Positions 1-5,515 of a stretch of 12,142 bases of DNA are shown here, piece after piece. The stretch comes from an uncultured Lacticaseibacillus sp. GTDB taxonomy: Bacteria; Bacillota; Bacilli; Lactobacillales; Lactobacillaceae. The stretch spans positions 1 to 12,142 of the forward strand of contig CAKQZO010000040.1 of assembly GCA_934293835.1 (NCBI GenBank), in the 5' to 3' direction. The notes beneath the pieces were generated by a model. The model saw nothing but the letters and a program-made list of their open reading frames with translations. It had not been told where the DNA came from and did no database searches. Both the position numbers and the translations under genes were made by a program. The first letter of the stretch is position 1; each line of letters opens with the position of its first letter.

Positions 1-2
1 AT

Positions 3-74
3 GTGGTGTATTACGCCTTGACGGTGTGGTTATATGAAAGCATTGTGATTAAAAAAGACATTGCGACCGACTGA
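3..74 (+). CDS. 3' end of an unidentified membrane-like protein (partial)
   Basis: A reading frame is open from the left edge of the window and stops with TGA at 72-74. It gives 23 residues, beginning VVYYALTVWLYESIV and ending KKDIATD. The hydrophobic, aromatic-rich stretch followed by a short charged tail looks like the last membrane helix and cytoplasmic end of an integral membrane protein. A strong terminator starts 14 bp after the stop, which is what one expects after a real gene. Too little is present to name the family, and a chance open frame cannot be excluded. Confidence 0.45.
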   Translation: MVYYALTVWLYESIVIKKDIATD

Positions 75-88
75 GCGCGGTACAAATC

Positions 89-136
89 AAATCGGCCAGT
101 CACTGCTCTGAATTGAGCGGTGGCTGGCCGATTTTT
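89..136. terminator. Bidirectional rho-independent terminator
   Basis: The arms 89-108 and 115-134 pair over 20 positions with two G-U wobbles and a six-base loop (tgaatt). On the plus strand the hairpin ends in a T run at 132-136, so it can close the partial gene at the left edge. On the minus strand it lies just beyond the stop codon at 140 and can also stop the phosphatase gene, although the U tract in that direction is weaker. Confidence 0.85.
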
Positions 137-139
137 GCG

Positions 140-799
140 TTATAGTTCGGTTTGGTTGTAAGACAAGACCTTGACGCCTTCGTCGGTCAACGCGATCTTG
201 GAAATCGAGCCATTCAGCGGGGATTCGAGCACCGTGAAGCCGTCTTGCTTGCCGAACTTGTCGACGATGCTGCGGATGGTCGTCCCGTGGCTGACGAGCA
301 AGACGTTGTCGCCGTGCCGGTTCTGCTGACGCAGGAGCTTGAAGCCTTTTTGCAGGCGATTCCAGTAGGTCAAGGCGTCTTCGGCGGCCCCGAAAGGATC
401 GGCATCATGGGTGAAGTCTTTAGACGCGTCAACGCCATACTTGGCGACGATTTCCTTGTAGGTCGGGGCTCCGTGCGGTGCGCCGACCGCATACCAGGTC
501 TTAGGGGAGTCTTCGCCTTCATAATAGCCGTAGAACTGTTCACGGAAAAACGGCGTGATGGTGAGTTCGACGTTGGAGTTCAGGTTCTTGCTCAAGATCG
601 TCTTGGCCGTGTTGGTCGCCCGCATGGTGTCGCTGGCGTAGGCGTGGGTGAAGGTGATGTGTCTGAGCATTGCCCCGGTGCGCTCGGCATCGGCGATGCC
701 TTGTTCGGTCAGCGGTGAGTCTGACCAGCCTTGCATCTTGTTGAAGCGGTTGAACCAGGTTTGCCCGTGGCGCACGAGGTAGACGGTGACTGTTTTCAT
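140..799 (-). CDS. Histidine phosphatase / phosphoglycerate mutase family protein
   Basis: This 219-residue protein belongs to the histidine phosphatase superfamily (2H phosphatases, GpmB-like branch). The signature LVRHGQT lies at residues 8-14, with R10 and the phosphate-accepting H11. R60 (SDTMRA), the acid E87 (FREQFYG) and the second histidine H171 (LLVSHGTT) complete the usual pocket. It is soluble and cytoplasmic, with no signal peptide. Members act on phosphosugars, phosphoglycerates or other small phosphoesters; this group in lactobacilli is usually annotated as phosphoglycerate mutase, but the sequence does not show the true substrate. Length fits the family. The ATG at 797-799 is chosen because GGAGGG lies 6 bases upstream (806-811). 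The gene stands alone between two terminators and is divergent from the small membrane protein. Confidence 0.9.
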   Translation of the reverse strand: MKTVTVYLVRHGQTWFNRFNKMQGWSDSPLTEQGIADAERTGAMLRHITFTHAYASDTMRATNTAKTILSKNLNSNVELTITPFFREQFYGYYEGEDSPKTWYAVGAPHGAPTYKEIVAKYGVDASKDFTHDADPFGAAEDALTYWNRLQKGFKLLRQQNRHGDNVLLVSHGTTIRSIVDKFGKQDGFTVLESPLNGSISKIALTDEGVKVLSYNQTEL

Positions 800-826
800 C
801 TCGATCCCTCCGATTCGTTTGTCTTC

Positions 827-835
827 AGTGTAGCA
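827..835 (-). promoter_or_regulatory. Extended -10 promoter element for the histidine phosphatase gene
   Basis: Read on the minus strand this is TGcTACACT, a TGn-extended -10 box about 28 bp upstream of the ATG at 799. No good -35 hexamer is visible at the proper distance, as is common for extended -10 promoters. The same type of box (TGcTACAAT) precedes the iminopeptidase gene. Confidence 0.5.
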
Positions 836-896
836 CAGGTTAGCGGCAAAAGGCGGGCGCAGTATGCTAAACTTAAAGCAGGAAGGGGTGTTGGCG

Positions 897-1139
897 ATGA
901 GTAAGAGATGGCAAGACTTGGTGCAAAAATCGGCCGCGCAGTCGTCTGCCGCAGGTTCTGGAGGCTATTGGCTGGGCTCGGCCGCGGTGGCCATAGTCGG
1001 AGGCGGCTACGTGGTGTATCGCTTGTGGGATAAGTATCCCTTCGGCGCCGCGGTGGCGGCCGTGATTTTCGTCTTGATCGGGGTTTATGACCTCCGGTTA
1101 TGGTGGGCGAAGCGGCGTGCGGTGCGTAAACGGCGATGA
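897..1139 (+). CDS. Small two-helix membrane protein, function unknown
   Basis: I do not recognise this 80-residue protein. After a polar amphipathic N-terminus (MSKRWQDLVQKSAAQ) come two hydrophobic segments, roughly residues 24-43 and 49-66, joined by a short charged turn (YRLWDKYP). It ends in a very basic tail (AKRRAVRKRR) that should stay in the cytoplasm by the positive-inside rule. The start at 897 is preferred over an in-frame ATG at 864: AGGAAGGGG lies at 880-888, eight bases before it, while the upstream ATG overlaps a likely -10 (TATGCT, 863-868) and has no ribosome site. Glycine and alanine runs (GSGGYWLGSAA, AIVGGGYVV) suggest tightly packed helices. It is monocistronic and ends at a terminator shared with the convergent peptidase gene. 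Confidence 0.75.
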   Translation: MSKRWQDLVQKSAAQSSAAGSGGYWLGSAAVAIVGGGYVVYRLWDKYPFGAAVAAVIFVLIGVYDLRLWWAKRRAVRKRR

Positions 1140-1153
1140 ACATCTGGGTGAAG

Positions 1154-1196
1154 AAAAACCCGAAGCGCTAGGCATGCCTAGTGGCTTCGGGTTTTT
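1154..1196. terminator. Bidirectional terminator between convergent genes
   Basis: The arms aaaaacccgaagc (1154-1166) and gcttcgggttttt (1184-1196) pair perfectly, and the inner gctagg/cctagt adds more pairs around a small bulge. With A and T runs on both sides it can stop both the small membrane protein gene (plus) and the iminopeptidase gene (minus), whose stop codon is 9 bp away. Confidence 0.93.
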
Positions 1197-1204
1197 GGTT
1201 GGCT

Positions 1205-2107
1205 TTAGTCATTGAAGTTGTCGGTTTCGACGTCTTGAATGAATTGCTTCAAGTGGGCGAAGTAAACCGGGGCGTTATCGATCATGTGGTGATGGCCACC
1301 ATCGGGCGTCGTCACGAGGCGCGCGTGGGGGATGTCTTCGGCCATGCGCTGAGCAGACTTCATCGGCATGGTTTCGTGTTCGCCGAAGGTCAACAGGGTC
1401 GGCACCGTGATGTTGTGGATCTGGTCGCGAATGTCCCAGTCCTTGAGCTTGCCGGTGACGACGAATTCGTTATCACCTTGGAAGGCCCCGTAGACATCGG
1501 TCGCCATGGTCGAAATCAAATGGGAGATTGCAGGCGGCTGTTTGCGATCGACGTAGCCGGCGTTCAGCACGTCAACATACTTTTGGTATTGCGCGTCGTC
1601 CCACTTGCCTTCTGCCTCGATCTTTTTCATGTAGCGAACGGCGGAAGGTGGCAAAGCCTCTTCACGGCAGAGTTCGACGTGTTCGAGGTATTCGTTGATG
1701 TTGTCGACCATGCTGGAGATGATCGCGCCTTTGAGGTGTTCGCCGTACTTCAAGGCGTACAGTTGGACGAGGGCGCCGCCCCAGCTTTGGCCGATCAGGT
1801 AGAAATGATCGATTCCAAGCTTCTGCCGCACTTCTTCGACTTCATCGAGGAAGTAGTCGGTGGTCAGATACTTCTGGTTTTCTGGGTCGGAATAGTCTGG
1901 CTGGTCGGAGTAGAAACTACCGAGCTGATCGTACATATGGACTTGGACGCCGAGGTCGGCGAGTTCCTGGCCGAAATTTTCCCAGTATTCGTGCGTGCCA
2001 CCAGGGCCACCGTGGAGGCACAGCAGATGAATGTCGCCTTGGCCTTGGGTGTTGGTCCACAGGTGGTAGCCGTTGTCCAAGGTGATGATCGTGGTTCCTT
2101 GCTTCAT
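1205..2107 (-). CDS. pepI: Proline iminopeptidase (PepI-like, peptidase family S33)
   Basis: This is an alpha/beta hydrolase of 300 residues that should release N-terminal proline from small peptides, as PepI does in the peptide-utilisation system of lactic acid bacteria. The oxyanion-hole motif HGGPGG lies at residues 32-37, the nucleophile elbow GQSWGG at 106-111 (Ser108), and the histidine in GGHHHM near residue 272. The cap helices lie between about 125 and 220. There is no signal peptide, so it is cytoplasmic. The ATG at 2105-2107 is preferred over TTG at 2110 because GGTGA (2114-2118) is then six bases away instead of three. At the position of the usual acidic residue (GxxD in many relatives) the protein reads GEHET, i.e. 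glutamate 245. Length and motifs match PepI; substrate preference within the family is inferred. Confidence 0.88.
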   Translation of the reverse strand: MKQGTTIITLDNGYHLWTNTQGQGDIHLLCLHGGPGGTHEYWENFGQELADLGVQVHMYDQLGSFYSDQPDYSDPENQKYLTTDYFLDEVEEVRQKLGIDHFYLIGQSWGGALVQLYALKYGEHLKGAIISSMVDNINEYLEHVELCREEALPPSAVRYMKKIEAEGKWDDAQYQKYVDVLNAGYVDRKQPPAISHLISTMATDVYGAFQGDNEFVVTGKLKDWDIRDQIHNITVPTLLTFGEHETMPMKSAQRMAEDIPHARLVTTPDGGHHHMIDNAPVYFAHLKQFIQDVETDNFND

Positions 2108-2137
2108 CAAAAATCACCGCTTTCATAAATTATGTTA

Positions 2138-2146
2138 ATTGTAGCA
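2138..2146 (-). promoter_or_regulatory. Extended -10 promoter element for pepI
   Basis: On the minus strand the sequence reads TGcTACAAT, a TGn-extended -10 box 30 bp upstream of the ATG at 2107. No convincing -35 hexamer is seen at 16-18 bp. Confidence 0.55.
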
Positions 2147-2171
2147 CTTCCAGGGATGAAATGGCGTGAAA

Positions 2172-2198
2172 GTGCTGGGTCAGTATGCGTCCCAGCAC
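2172..2198 (-). terminator. Hairpin at the end of the frameshifted gene, weak terminator
   Basis: The arms gtgctggg (2172-2179) and cccagcac (2191-2198) pair perfectly over 8 bp with an 11-base loop. The stop codon of the frameshifted gene (2180-2182) sits in the loop. On the minus strand it is followed by TTTCACGCC, a poor U tract, so termination would be partial. Confidence 0.5.
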
Positions 2199-2444
2199 GC
2201 TTCAGTCACGACTTCGTCTTGCCACTCGCTGTTCTGCTTTGTTGCGAGCAAGCTAACGGTTCGCGCACGTTGCCCATCAACGGTCGCAACAAACGAAACG
2301 CCATCCATTCCAGATGGCGGTCACCACTCGATATTCAACCAAAGTGAACGGATTGCCATAGAGTGTTCGGTCAAATCCAGAAAGTAAAGCCGCATCGTAA
2401 CGGTTAAACCGATGATATTTTTCAATGAATTGGGCAGTTTCCAT
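2180..2444 (-). pseudogene. Small hypothetical gene broken by a single frameshift
   Basis: From an ATG at 2442-2444 with a good ribosome site (GAGGT, 2451-2455, six bases away) the frame reads METAQFIEKYHRFNRYDAAL and continues to LVEYRVVTA, then runs out of phase to a stop at 2277-2279. One of the other frames carries on plausibly with PSGMDGVSFVATVDG and ends EVVTEACWDAY at a TGA at 2180-2182. The total of 265 bases is 88 codons plus one, so removing one base near 2315-2330 restores a protein of about 87 residues. A promoter (2483-2511) and a hairpin after the stop support a once-functional unit. I do not recognise the family. The break may be real decay or a sequencing error. Confidence 0.55.
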
Positions 2445-2471
2445 GATTTGACCTCAAAAGTTTAGTTTGCG

Positions 2472-2505
2472 TTGCAAATTGGATTTTAAAGCGAATTATT
2501 TGCAA
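2472..2505. promoter_or_regulatory. Candidate operator, inverted repeat TTGCAAAT-N18-ATTTGCAA
   Basis: Two perfect 8-base arms (2472-2479 and 2498-2505) lie head to head with centres 26 bp apart. They enclose the -10 box and most of the spacer of the minus-strand promoter at 2483-2511. The placement suits a repressor binding two faces of the DNA. No regulator can be assigned from sequence alone. Confidence 0.4.
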
Positions 2506-2511
2506 TGTTAA
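2483..2511 (-). promoter_or_regulatory. Promoter of the frameshifted gene
   Basis: On the minus strand TTAACA (2506-2511) and TAAAAT (2483-2488) are separated by exactly 17 bp. Transcription would start near 2476, about 30 bp before the ATG at 2444. This is one of the best -35/-10 pairs in the window. Confidence 0.6.
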
Positions 2512-2519
2512 CAATGTGT

Positions 2520-2557
2520 AAAAAACCGGAAATCCCTTAGCTACGGAATTCCCGGTT
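2520..2557 (-). terminator. Terminator downstream of the 97-residue protein gene
   Basis: On the minus strand AACCGG (2552-2557) begins a stem closed by CCGGTT (2524-2529), with further GAA/TTC pairing next to it, followed directly by a T run (complement of the A run at 2520-2525). It would end transcripts from 2730-3023 after they pass through repeat copy A. Confidence 0.65.
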
Positions 2558-2570
2558 CGACGGCTTTCGA

Positions 2571-2712
2571 GTTGTAATCTGACGGTTTGAATGACATCGG
2601 ATTGTTAATGTACAGCCGTTCTTGGTGCGATTGGAGCGGTTGAATTTGGTTGAAGTGGTACTGAATTTGTACGCAAATATACTTGATTGGTCGTCACTGG
2701 TTGGTGGTCTTT
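2571..2712. repeat. Diverged direct repeat, copy A
   Basis: This stretch resembles 5516-5668 in the same orientation. Shared blocks in the same order include gttgtaat-tgacg-tttgaat (2571-2592), cttggtgcgattg (2621-2633), ttgaatttgg and gaagtggta (about 2640-2660), and the identical 18-mer ttggtcgtcactggttgg (2687-2704). Differences are scattered substitutions and a few indels that do not keep one reading frame, so it is probably not coding. It lies between the 97-residue protein gene and that gene's terminator. Confidence 0.75.
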
Positions 2713-2729
2713 TCTGAATGGCGGAATAA

Positions 2730-3023
2730 TTATGACTTATGGACGTGACGCCGGATTGCTTGATATTCTGCACTGCTCAGACGGATTGAATTTTCTTGGA
2801 GATTTTTGGCGCTGACAACGAAGCTTCCCACATCTGTAATTCGAACAAGTATTGGATCCTCTGTGGGTGCTAAGAATATTGCTGCTTCTTTTGAGGTTAG
2901 ACGCTTCATCGCTCGTCCAATTGTACCGGGAATCAGCTTTGCTTCCTCGCTGACACAATTAATTCGGGCCGCCACAGCAAGCAGCGTAGATTTTACTTTG
3001 AAATAGCATCCTGTCGTGTTCAT
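2730..3023 (-). CDS. Hypothetical protein, 97 residues
   Basis: I do not recognise this protein. It starts MNTTGCYFKVKSTLLAVAAR, has a basic, threonine/isoleucine-rich middle (IPGTIGRAMKRLTSKEA) and ends in a short helix with histidines (SSAEYQAIRRHVHKS). No signal peptide or clear membrane segment is seen, so it is probably cytoplasmic. The ATG at 3021-3023 is chosen because GGGAG (3029-3033) lies five bases upstream; an in-frame ATG at 3035 has no ribosome site at a good distance. It has its own promoter (3117-3145), a terminator (2520-2557) and a divergent arrangement with the TPR regulator, which suggests shared control. It could be a partner or modulator of that regulator, but this is only suggested by position. 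Confidence 0.65.
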   Translation of the reverse strand: MNTTGCYFKVKSTLLAVAARINCVSEEAKLIPGTIGRAMKRLTSKEAAIFLAPTEDPILVRITDVGSFVVSAKNLQENSIRLSSAEYQAIRRHVHKS

Positions 3024-3092
3024 AAATTCTCCCATGATTACTTGGCAATCACCGCTAGTCGATGATTTTTTGGCCTTAACCTGCTGTGAGTA

Positions 3093-3121
3093 TTGTCGCC
3101 ATTTAATAATATGTTTAGTAT
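3093..3121 (+). promoter_or_regulatory. Promoter of the TPR regulator gene
   Basis: TTGTCG (3093-3098) and TAGTAT (3116-3121) are separated by 17 bp. The start would be near 3128, about 65 bases before the ATG at 3194. It shares five bases with the -10 box of the minus-strand promoter, so polymerase cannot occupy both at once. The AT-rich overlap atatgtttagtatat (3110-3124) is a rough dyad and might hold an operator. Confidence 0.5.
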
Positions 3122-3145
3122 ATAAGCCAGAGAACCCACAGACAA
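3117..3145 (-). promoter_or_regulatory. Promoter of the 97-residue protein gene
   Basis: On the minus strand TTGTCT (3140-3145) and TATACT (3117-3122) are separated by 17 bp. The predicted start lies near 3110, leaving a leader of almost 90 bases before the ATG at 3023. The -10 box overlaps that of the opposing regulator promoter. Confidence 0.6.
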
Positions 3146-3193
3146 GATTCGCATTAGCCGTGGAAATTAATTTGTAAGGAGGAGAACGCCGCT

Positions 3194-4018
3194 ATGTCCG
3201 AAACAATTGGCAGTATTTTAAAAGCTCGCCGAAAAGCAATCAACCGGTCACAAATTCAAGTAGCTACCAATATCTGCTCCCAATCGATGCTTTCTGCGAT
3301 TGAGAACGATCACTGCACACCGAATGCGCAACTCTTGATTGCACTGTGCAAACGTCTGAAAATTTCTCTAGATACTATCAGCCTCGCGACCAATTATGCT
3401 ATCAGCGCGTCCCAGCCCCTCAATGATAAACTGACGGCTTTGTGTAATCAGCATCAATATAAAGCACTTCTTGCATTTCTTTTGGATGAGCAGGTCATCC
3501 AGTCTGTTCAAGATGATGCGCAGACTCAATCGTACTACTATTACTTAGGGGTTGCACAACTGCAAGCAACTTCGGAACCTGATCTGGTCACAGTCAATCG
3601 GACATTACAATTATCATTGGCCAGTGCCACGCCTCTCCAAACGTCACTCACTCGACTTACACAAGCAACATTGGCTTGCATTGCAGTTAAAGCGAACCAT
3701 TCAGACGTCGCCTTGGTGAAATGTGAGGTGGCACTGGACAAGATTGAGTCAGATCCATACGATGAAAACTTAAATATTGTATTCTATCTGGTTGCACTTG
3801 CACATCATCTCCTTGGAAATGAACAGATTGCTTTCACCACAGTGCTCAATGGAATTGAGTTTACTACCAGCCACGAATCTCACTATATGCTGGCGAATAG
3901 CTATTACCTGATTGCGACGATCGCCGAGCGATTGGGCCAGGCTGACAAGCGCACCGAGGCCGCTGCGCAATCAACGTTCTTGGCTGGTTTATTCAATGAG
4001 CAAGTCTATAAAATCTAA
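3194..4018 (+). CDS. XRE-family HTH regulator with TPR-like C-terminus (RRNPP/Rgg/PlcR-like)
   Basis: The 274-residue protein has an N-terminal XRE helix-turn-helix (about residues 5-65: IGSILKARRKAINRSQIQVA, then SQSMLSAIEND and a closing LLIALCKRLKISLDTISL). An all-helical region follows (about 75-270) with paired helices of TPR type, e.g. SYYYYLGVAQLQ, TQATLACIAVKA, NIVFYLVALAHHLLGNEQIA and MLANSYYLIATIAERLG. This layout and length match the RRNPP group (Rgg, PlcR, ComR relatives), where the TPR domain binds a small exported and re-imported peptide and controls neighbouring genes. Spacing supports the start: AAGGAGGAG lies at 3176-3184, nine bases before the ATG. The ligand is unknown and no clear pheromone gene is seen nearby. 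Codon use is more AT-rich than in the flanking genes. Confidence 0.82.
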   Translation: MSETIGSILKARRKAINRSQIQVATNICSQSMLSAIENDHCTPNAQLLIALCKRLKISLDTISLATNYAISASQPLNDKLTALCNQHQYKALLAFLLDEQVIQSVQDDAQTQSYYYYLGVAQLQATSEPDLVTVNRTLQLSLASATPLQTSLTRLTQATLACIAVKANHSDVALVKCEVALDKIESDPYDENLNIVFYLVALAHHLLGNEQIAFTTVLNGIEFTTSHESHYMLANSYYLIATIAERLGQADKRTEAAAQSTFLAGLFNEQVYKI

Positions 4019-4020
4019 AT

Positions 4021-4038
4021 ATCAGTATTCTGATTTTT
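4021..4038 (+). terminator. Weak terminator or attenuator after the regulator gene
   Basis: A 5-bp stem (atcag 4021-4025, ctgat 4030-4034, loop tatt) is followed by TTTT. It begins three bases after the stop codon. The stem is short and AT-rich, so read-through into the next two genes is likely. Confidence 0.3.
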
Positions 4039-4063
4039 CAAATTTTAGGGTCTTGGATATGCT
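4035..4063 (+). promoter_or_regulatory. Possible internal promoter for the SRPBCC-oxidoreductase pair
   Basis: TTTTCA (4035-4040) and TATGCT (4058-4063) are separated by 17 bp, with the start expected near 4070, shortly before the ribosome site GAGGAG at 4079-4084. If used, the two enzyme genes could be transcribed separately from the regulator. Confidence 0.4.
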
Positions 4064-4094
4064 GAAGTCATTCTTAATGAGGAGTGACAAGTAT

Positions 4095-4535
4095 ATGCAA
4101 GACTTTTTTGATAACACAATCACCAGCAGTGCCAGCACCAACGATATTCTGAACATTTTGGTCAATCCACGCCTGCTCACAAAGTGGGATAATGAAGTGC
4201 TCCGCCTAGAACCCACTGGCGAAAATCAAGAGTTTATCATCGTCAGGGACCAAGCAGCAATCAACAACACCGAAAGACTAACAGTCAGTCAGATCGCTGA
4301 CACCATTATTTATGACATCCAAGGCAATCGTCTAAGCTATCAAGTGCAGTTCACCGTTTATACCGCTGCAAGTACCGCCGTCCTCGACCAACGTGTGTTG
4401 ATTGACGAAAGCAACCTACCACACCTGCCGCTTTCGTTGTTTCGACCGATCGCGAAACACGCGTTGTTGACGAATCTTAGGGCTCTTGCCGTCTTTGCCG
4501 AAAGATGGTCTTCGGACATCGAGGAACGCCTATGA
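4095..4535 (+). CDS. SRPBCC-fold protein (START/polyketide-cyclase-like)
   Basis: This 146-residue protein looks like a member of the SRPBCC superfamily: an N-terminal strand (MQDFFDNTITSSAS), the helix-loop NDILNILVNPRLLTKWDNEV (residues 16-35, typical of the entrance to the hydrophobic cavity), several beta strands (EFIIVRDQ, ADTIIYDIQ, LSYQVQFTVYTAAS, TAVLDQRVLID), and a long C-terminal helix (LFRPIAKHALLTNLRALAVFAERW). Such proteins bind or transform hydrophobic small molecules; the ligand here is unknown. The start at 4095 has GAGGAG ten bases upstream; an in-frame ATG at 4059 would add 12 residues (MLKSFLMRSDKY) without a good ribosome site. Its stop overlaps the next start (ATGA at 4532-4535), so the two are translationally coupled and probably work on the same compound. 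Confidence 0.65.
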   Translation: MQDFFDNTITSSASTNDILNILVNPRLLTKWDNEVLRLEPTGENQEFIIVRDQAAINNTERLTVSQIADTIIYDIQGNRLSYQVQFTVYTAASTAVLDQRVLIDESNLPHLPLSLFRPIAKHALLTNLRALAVFAERWSSDIEERL

Positions 4536-5449
4536 AAGTAATCAAACAAACCGATTACTCTGGAATCAGTGGGTTACAAGTCACTGATCAACTCGAGCCC
4601 ACACTCACCCCAATGACGGCATTAGTCCAAACCAAATATACACCAGTATTGCCTTATGATATTTTGACAGAAGAAGGACAACTCAAGAATATTCGTCCCG
4701 TCAGACTTCCCATCACGGTAGGTTACGGCTTTACCGGCATTGTCACGGCTGTTGGGGCGCTTCGATCAGCAAGTTTAGTTGGTCAGCCAGTGCTGGGGGT
4801 AAGTCCGAGTGGTGCAGCGCAAGAATTCATCGCGAACAATATTCCACCCATTTTGTTTAAGCTACCAGTCAATGTTGGATTAGATGCTGCGGCAACGGTA
4901 ATTGGTGGCGCAGATGCTGCACTCATGGCAGTCGATGAACTGAATGTCACAAGCGGTGACGCTGTACTTGTTACCGGCGCCTCGGGAGGAGTCGGTAGCT
5001 ATCTGATTCAACTTTTGAAGCTACGTGACGCCCATGTCATCGCGGTAACATCGCTGGGTAATATCGAGTTTTGCAAGCGCCTTGGGGCCGATGAGATCGT
5101 GGATTACACAAAACCACTAGCACAGCAACTAACCACAATCAGTCAACCAACTAAAATTGTGGATACAGTTGGATCAGACGTTCTATTGAGCATCTTGTCA
5201 GCTCATCTAGGAGGCTACGACCTGCTTTCGCTGTCAACGCAGAAATTTCCGCTTGGGAAAATCAACCAATCATTTAGATTTTCGAATGCATCAATTGGTC
5301 TGCGCGGATATACGAAACTGTTAAATTTACTCAGTACCGGAAGCCTCCAAGCTCACATCGACTCAATTGTACCGTTTCAGAATATTGGAATCGCACAAAA
5401 CCGAGTTAAAAACGACCATGTTCAAGGCCGACTACTACTGGCGTACTGA
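4532..5449 (+). CDS. Quinone oxidoreductase-like NAD(P)H-dependent MDR enzyme
   Basis: The 305-residue protein belongs to the medium-chain dehydrogenase/reductase superfamily. The N-terminal GroES-like domain spans about residues 1-115 (ALVQTKYTPVLPYDIL; GYGFTGIVTAVG at 64-75) and the Rossmann domain follows, with the nucleotide-binding motif VTGASGGVGSYLIQLLK at 147-163. The cysteine/histidine set of zinc alcohol dehydrogenases is absent, which places it with zinc-free quinone oxidoreductases and enoyl reductases that reduce quinones or alpha,beta-unsaturated carbonyls using NAD(P)H. It is slightly short compared with typical QOR (about 325). The start at 4532 overlaps the previous stop and has GAGGAA five bases upstream. 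A perfect 16-bp terminator follows. The true substrate is unknown; joint work with the SRPBCC protein and control by the TPR regulator are inferred from position. Confidence 0.85.
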   Translation: MKVIKQTDYSGISGLQVTDQLEPTLTPMTALVQTKYTPVLPYDILTEEGQLKNIRPVRLPITVGYGFTGIVTAVGALRSASLVGQPVLGVSPSGAAQEFIANNIPPILFKLPVNVGLDAAATVIGGADAALMAVDELNVTSGDAVLVTGASGGVGSYLIQLLKLRDAHVIAVTSLGNIEFCKRLGADEIVDYTKPLAQQLTTISQPTKIVDTVGSDVLLSILSAHLGGYDLLSLSTQKFPLGKINQSFRFSNASIGLRGYTKLLNLLSTGSLQAHIDSIVPFQNIGIAQNRVKNDHVQGRLLLAY

Positions 5450-5453
5450 AAGC

Positions 5454-5503
5454 AAAATGTCCACAGAGACCGCCGCCATGACGACTATCTCTGTGGACAT
5501 TTT
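5454..5503. terminator. Strong bidirectional terminator after the oxidoreductase gene
   Basis: The arms aaaatgtccacagaga (5454-5469) and tctctgtggacatttt (5488-5503) pair perfectly over 16 bp with an 18-base loop. It begins five bases after the stop codon and ends 12 bases before repeat copy B. Confidence 0.92.
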
Positions 5504-5515
5504 ATGTAATTTAAC

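Noticed and set aside
152..718. 188-codon plus-strand frame over the histidine phosphatase gene
   Set aside because: It lies fully opposite a gene with clear RHG motif, ribosome site and terminator; the translation is valine/arginine-rich with no domain, as expected for an antisense shadow.
1181..2128. 315-codon plus-strand frame opposite pepI
   Set aside because: Longer than pepI itself but with a low-complexity V/D/E-rich translation and no ribosome site; pepI on the other strand has all hydrolase motifs.
2132..2387. Two plus-strand frames opposite the frameshifted gene
   Set aside because: No ribosome site or promoter, and their translations lack protein-like pattern; the minus strand gives a better gene once one frameshift is allowed.
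2537..2773. 78-codon minus-strand frame through repeat copy A
   Set aside because: The matching stretch of copy B has indels that change phase, and substitutions between copies are spread over all codon positions, so the repeat is probably non-coding. A short run reading NRTKN and SNRQITT in both copies differs only at synonymous positions, but it is too short to decide.
3034..3177. 47-codon plus-strand frame before the TPR regulator, considered as a pheromone precursor
   Set aside because: It has no ribosome site, crosses both promoters and lacks a lysine-led signal-like start.
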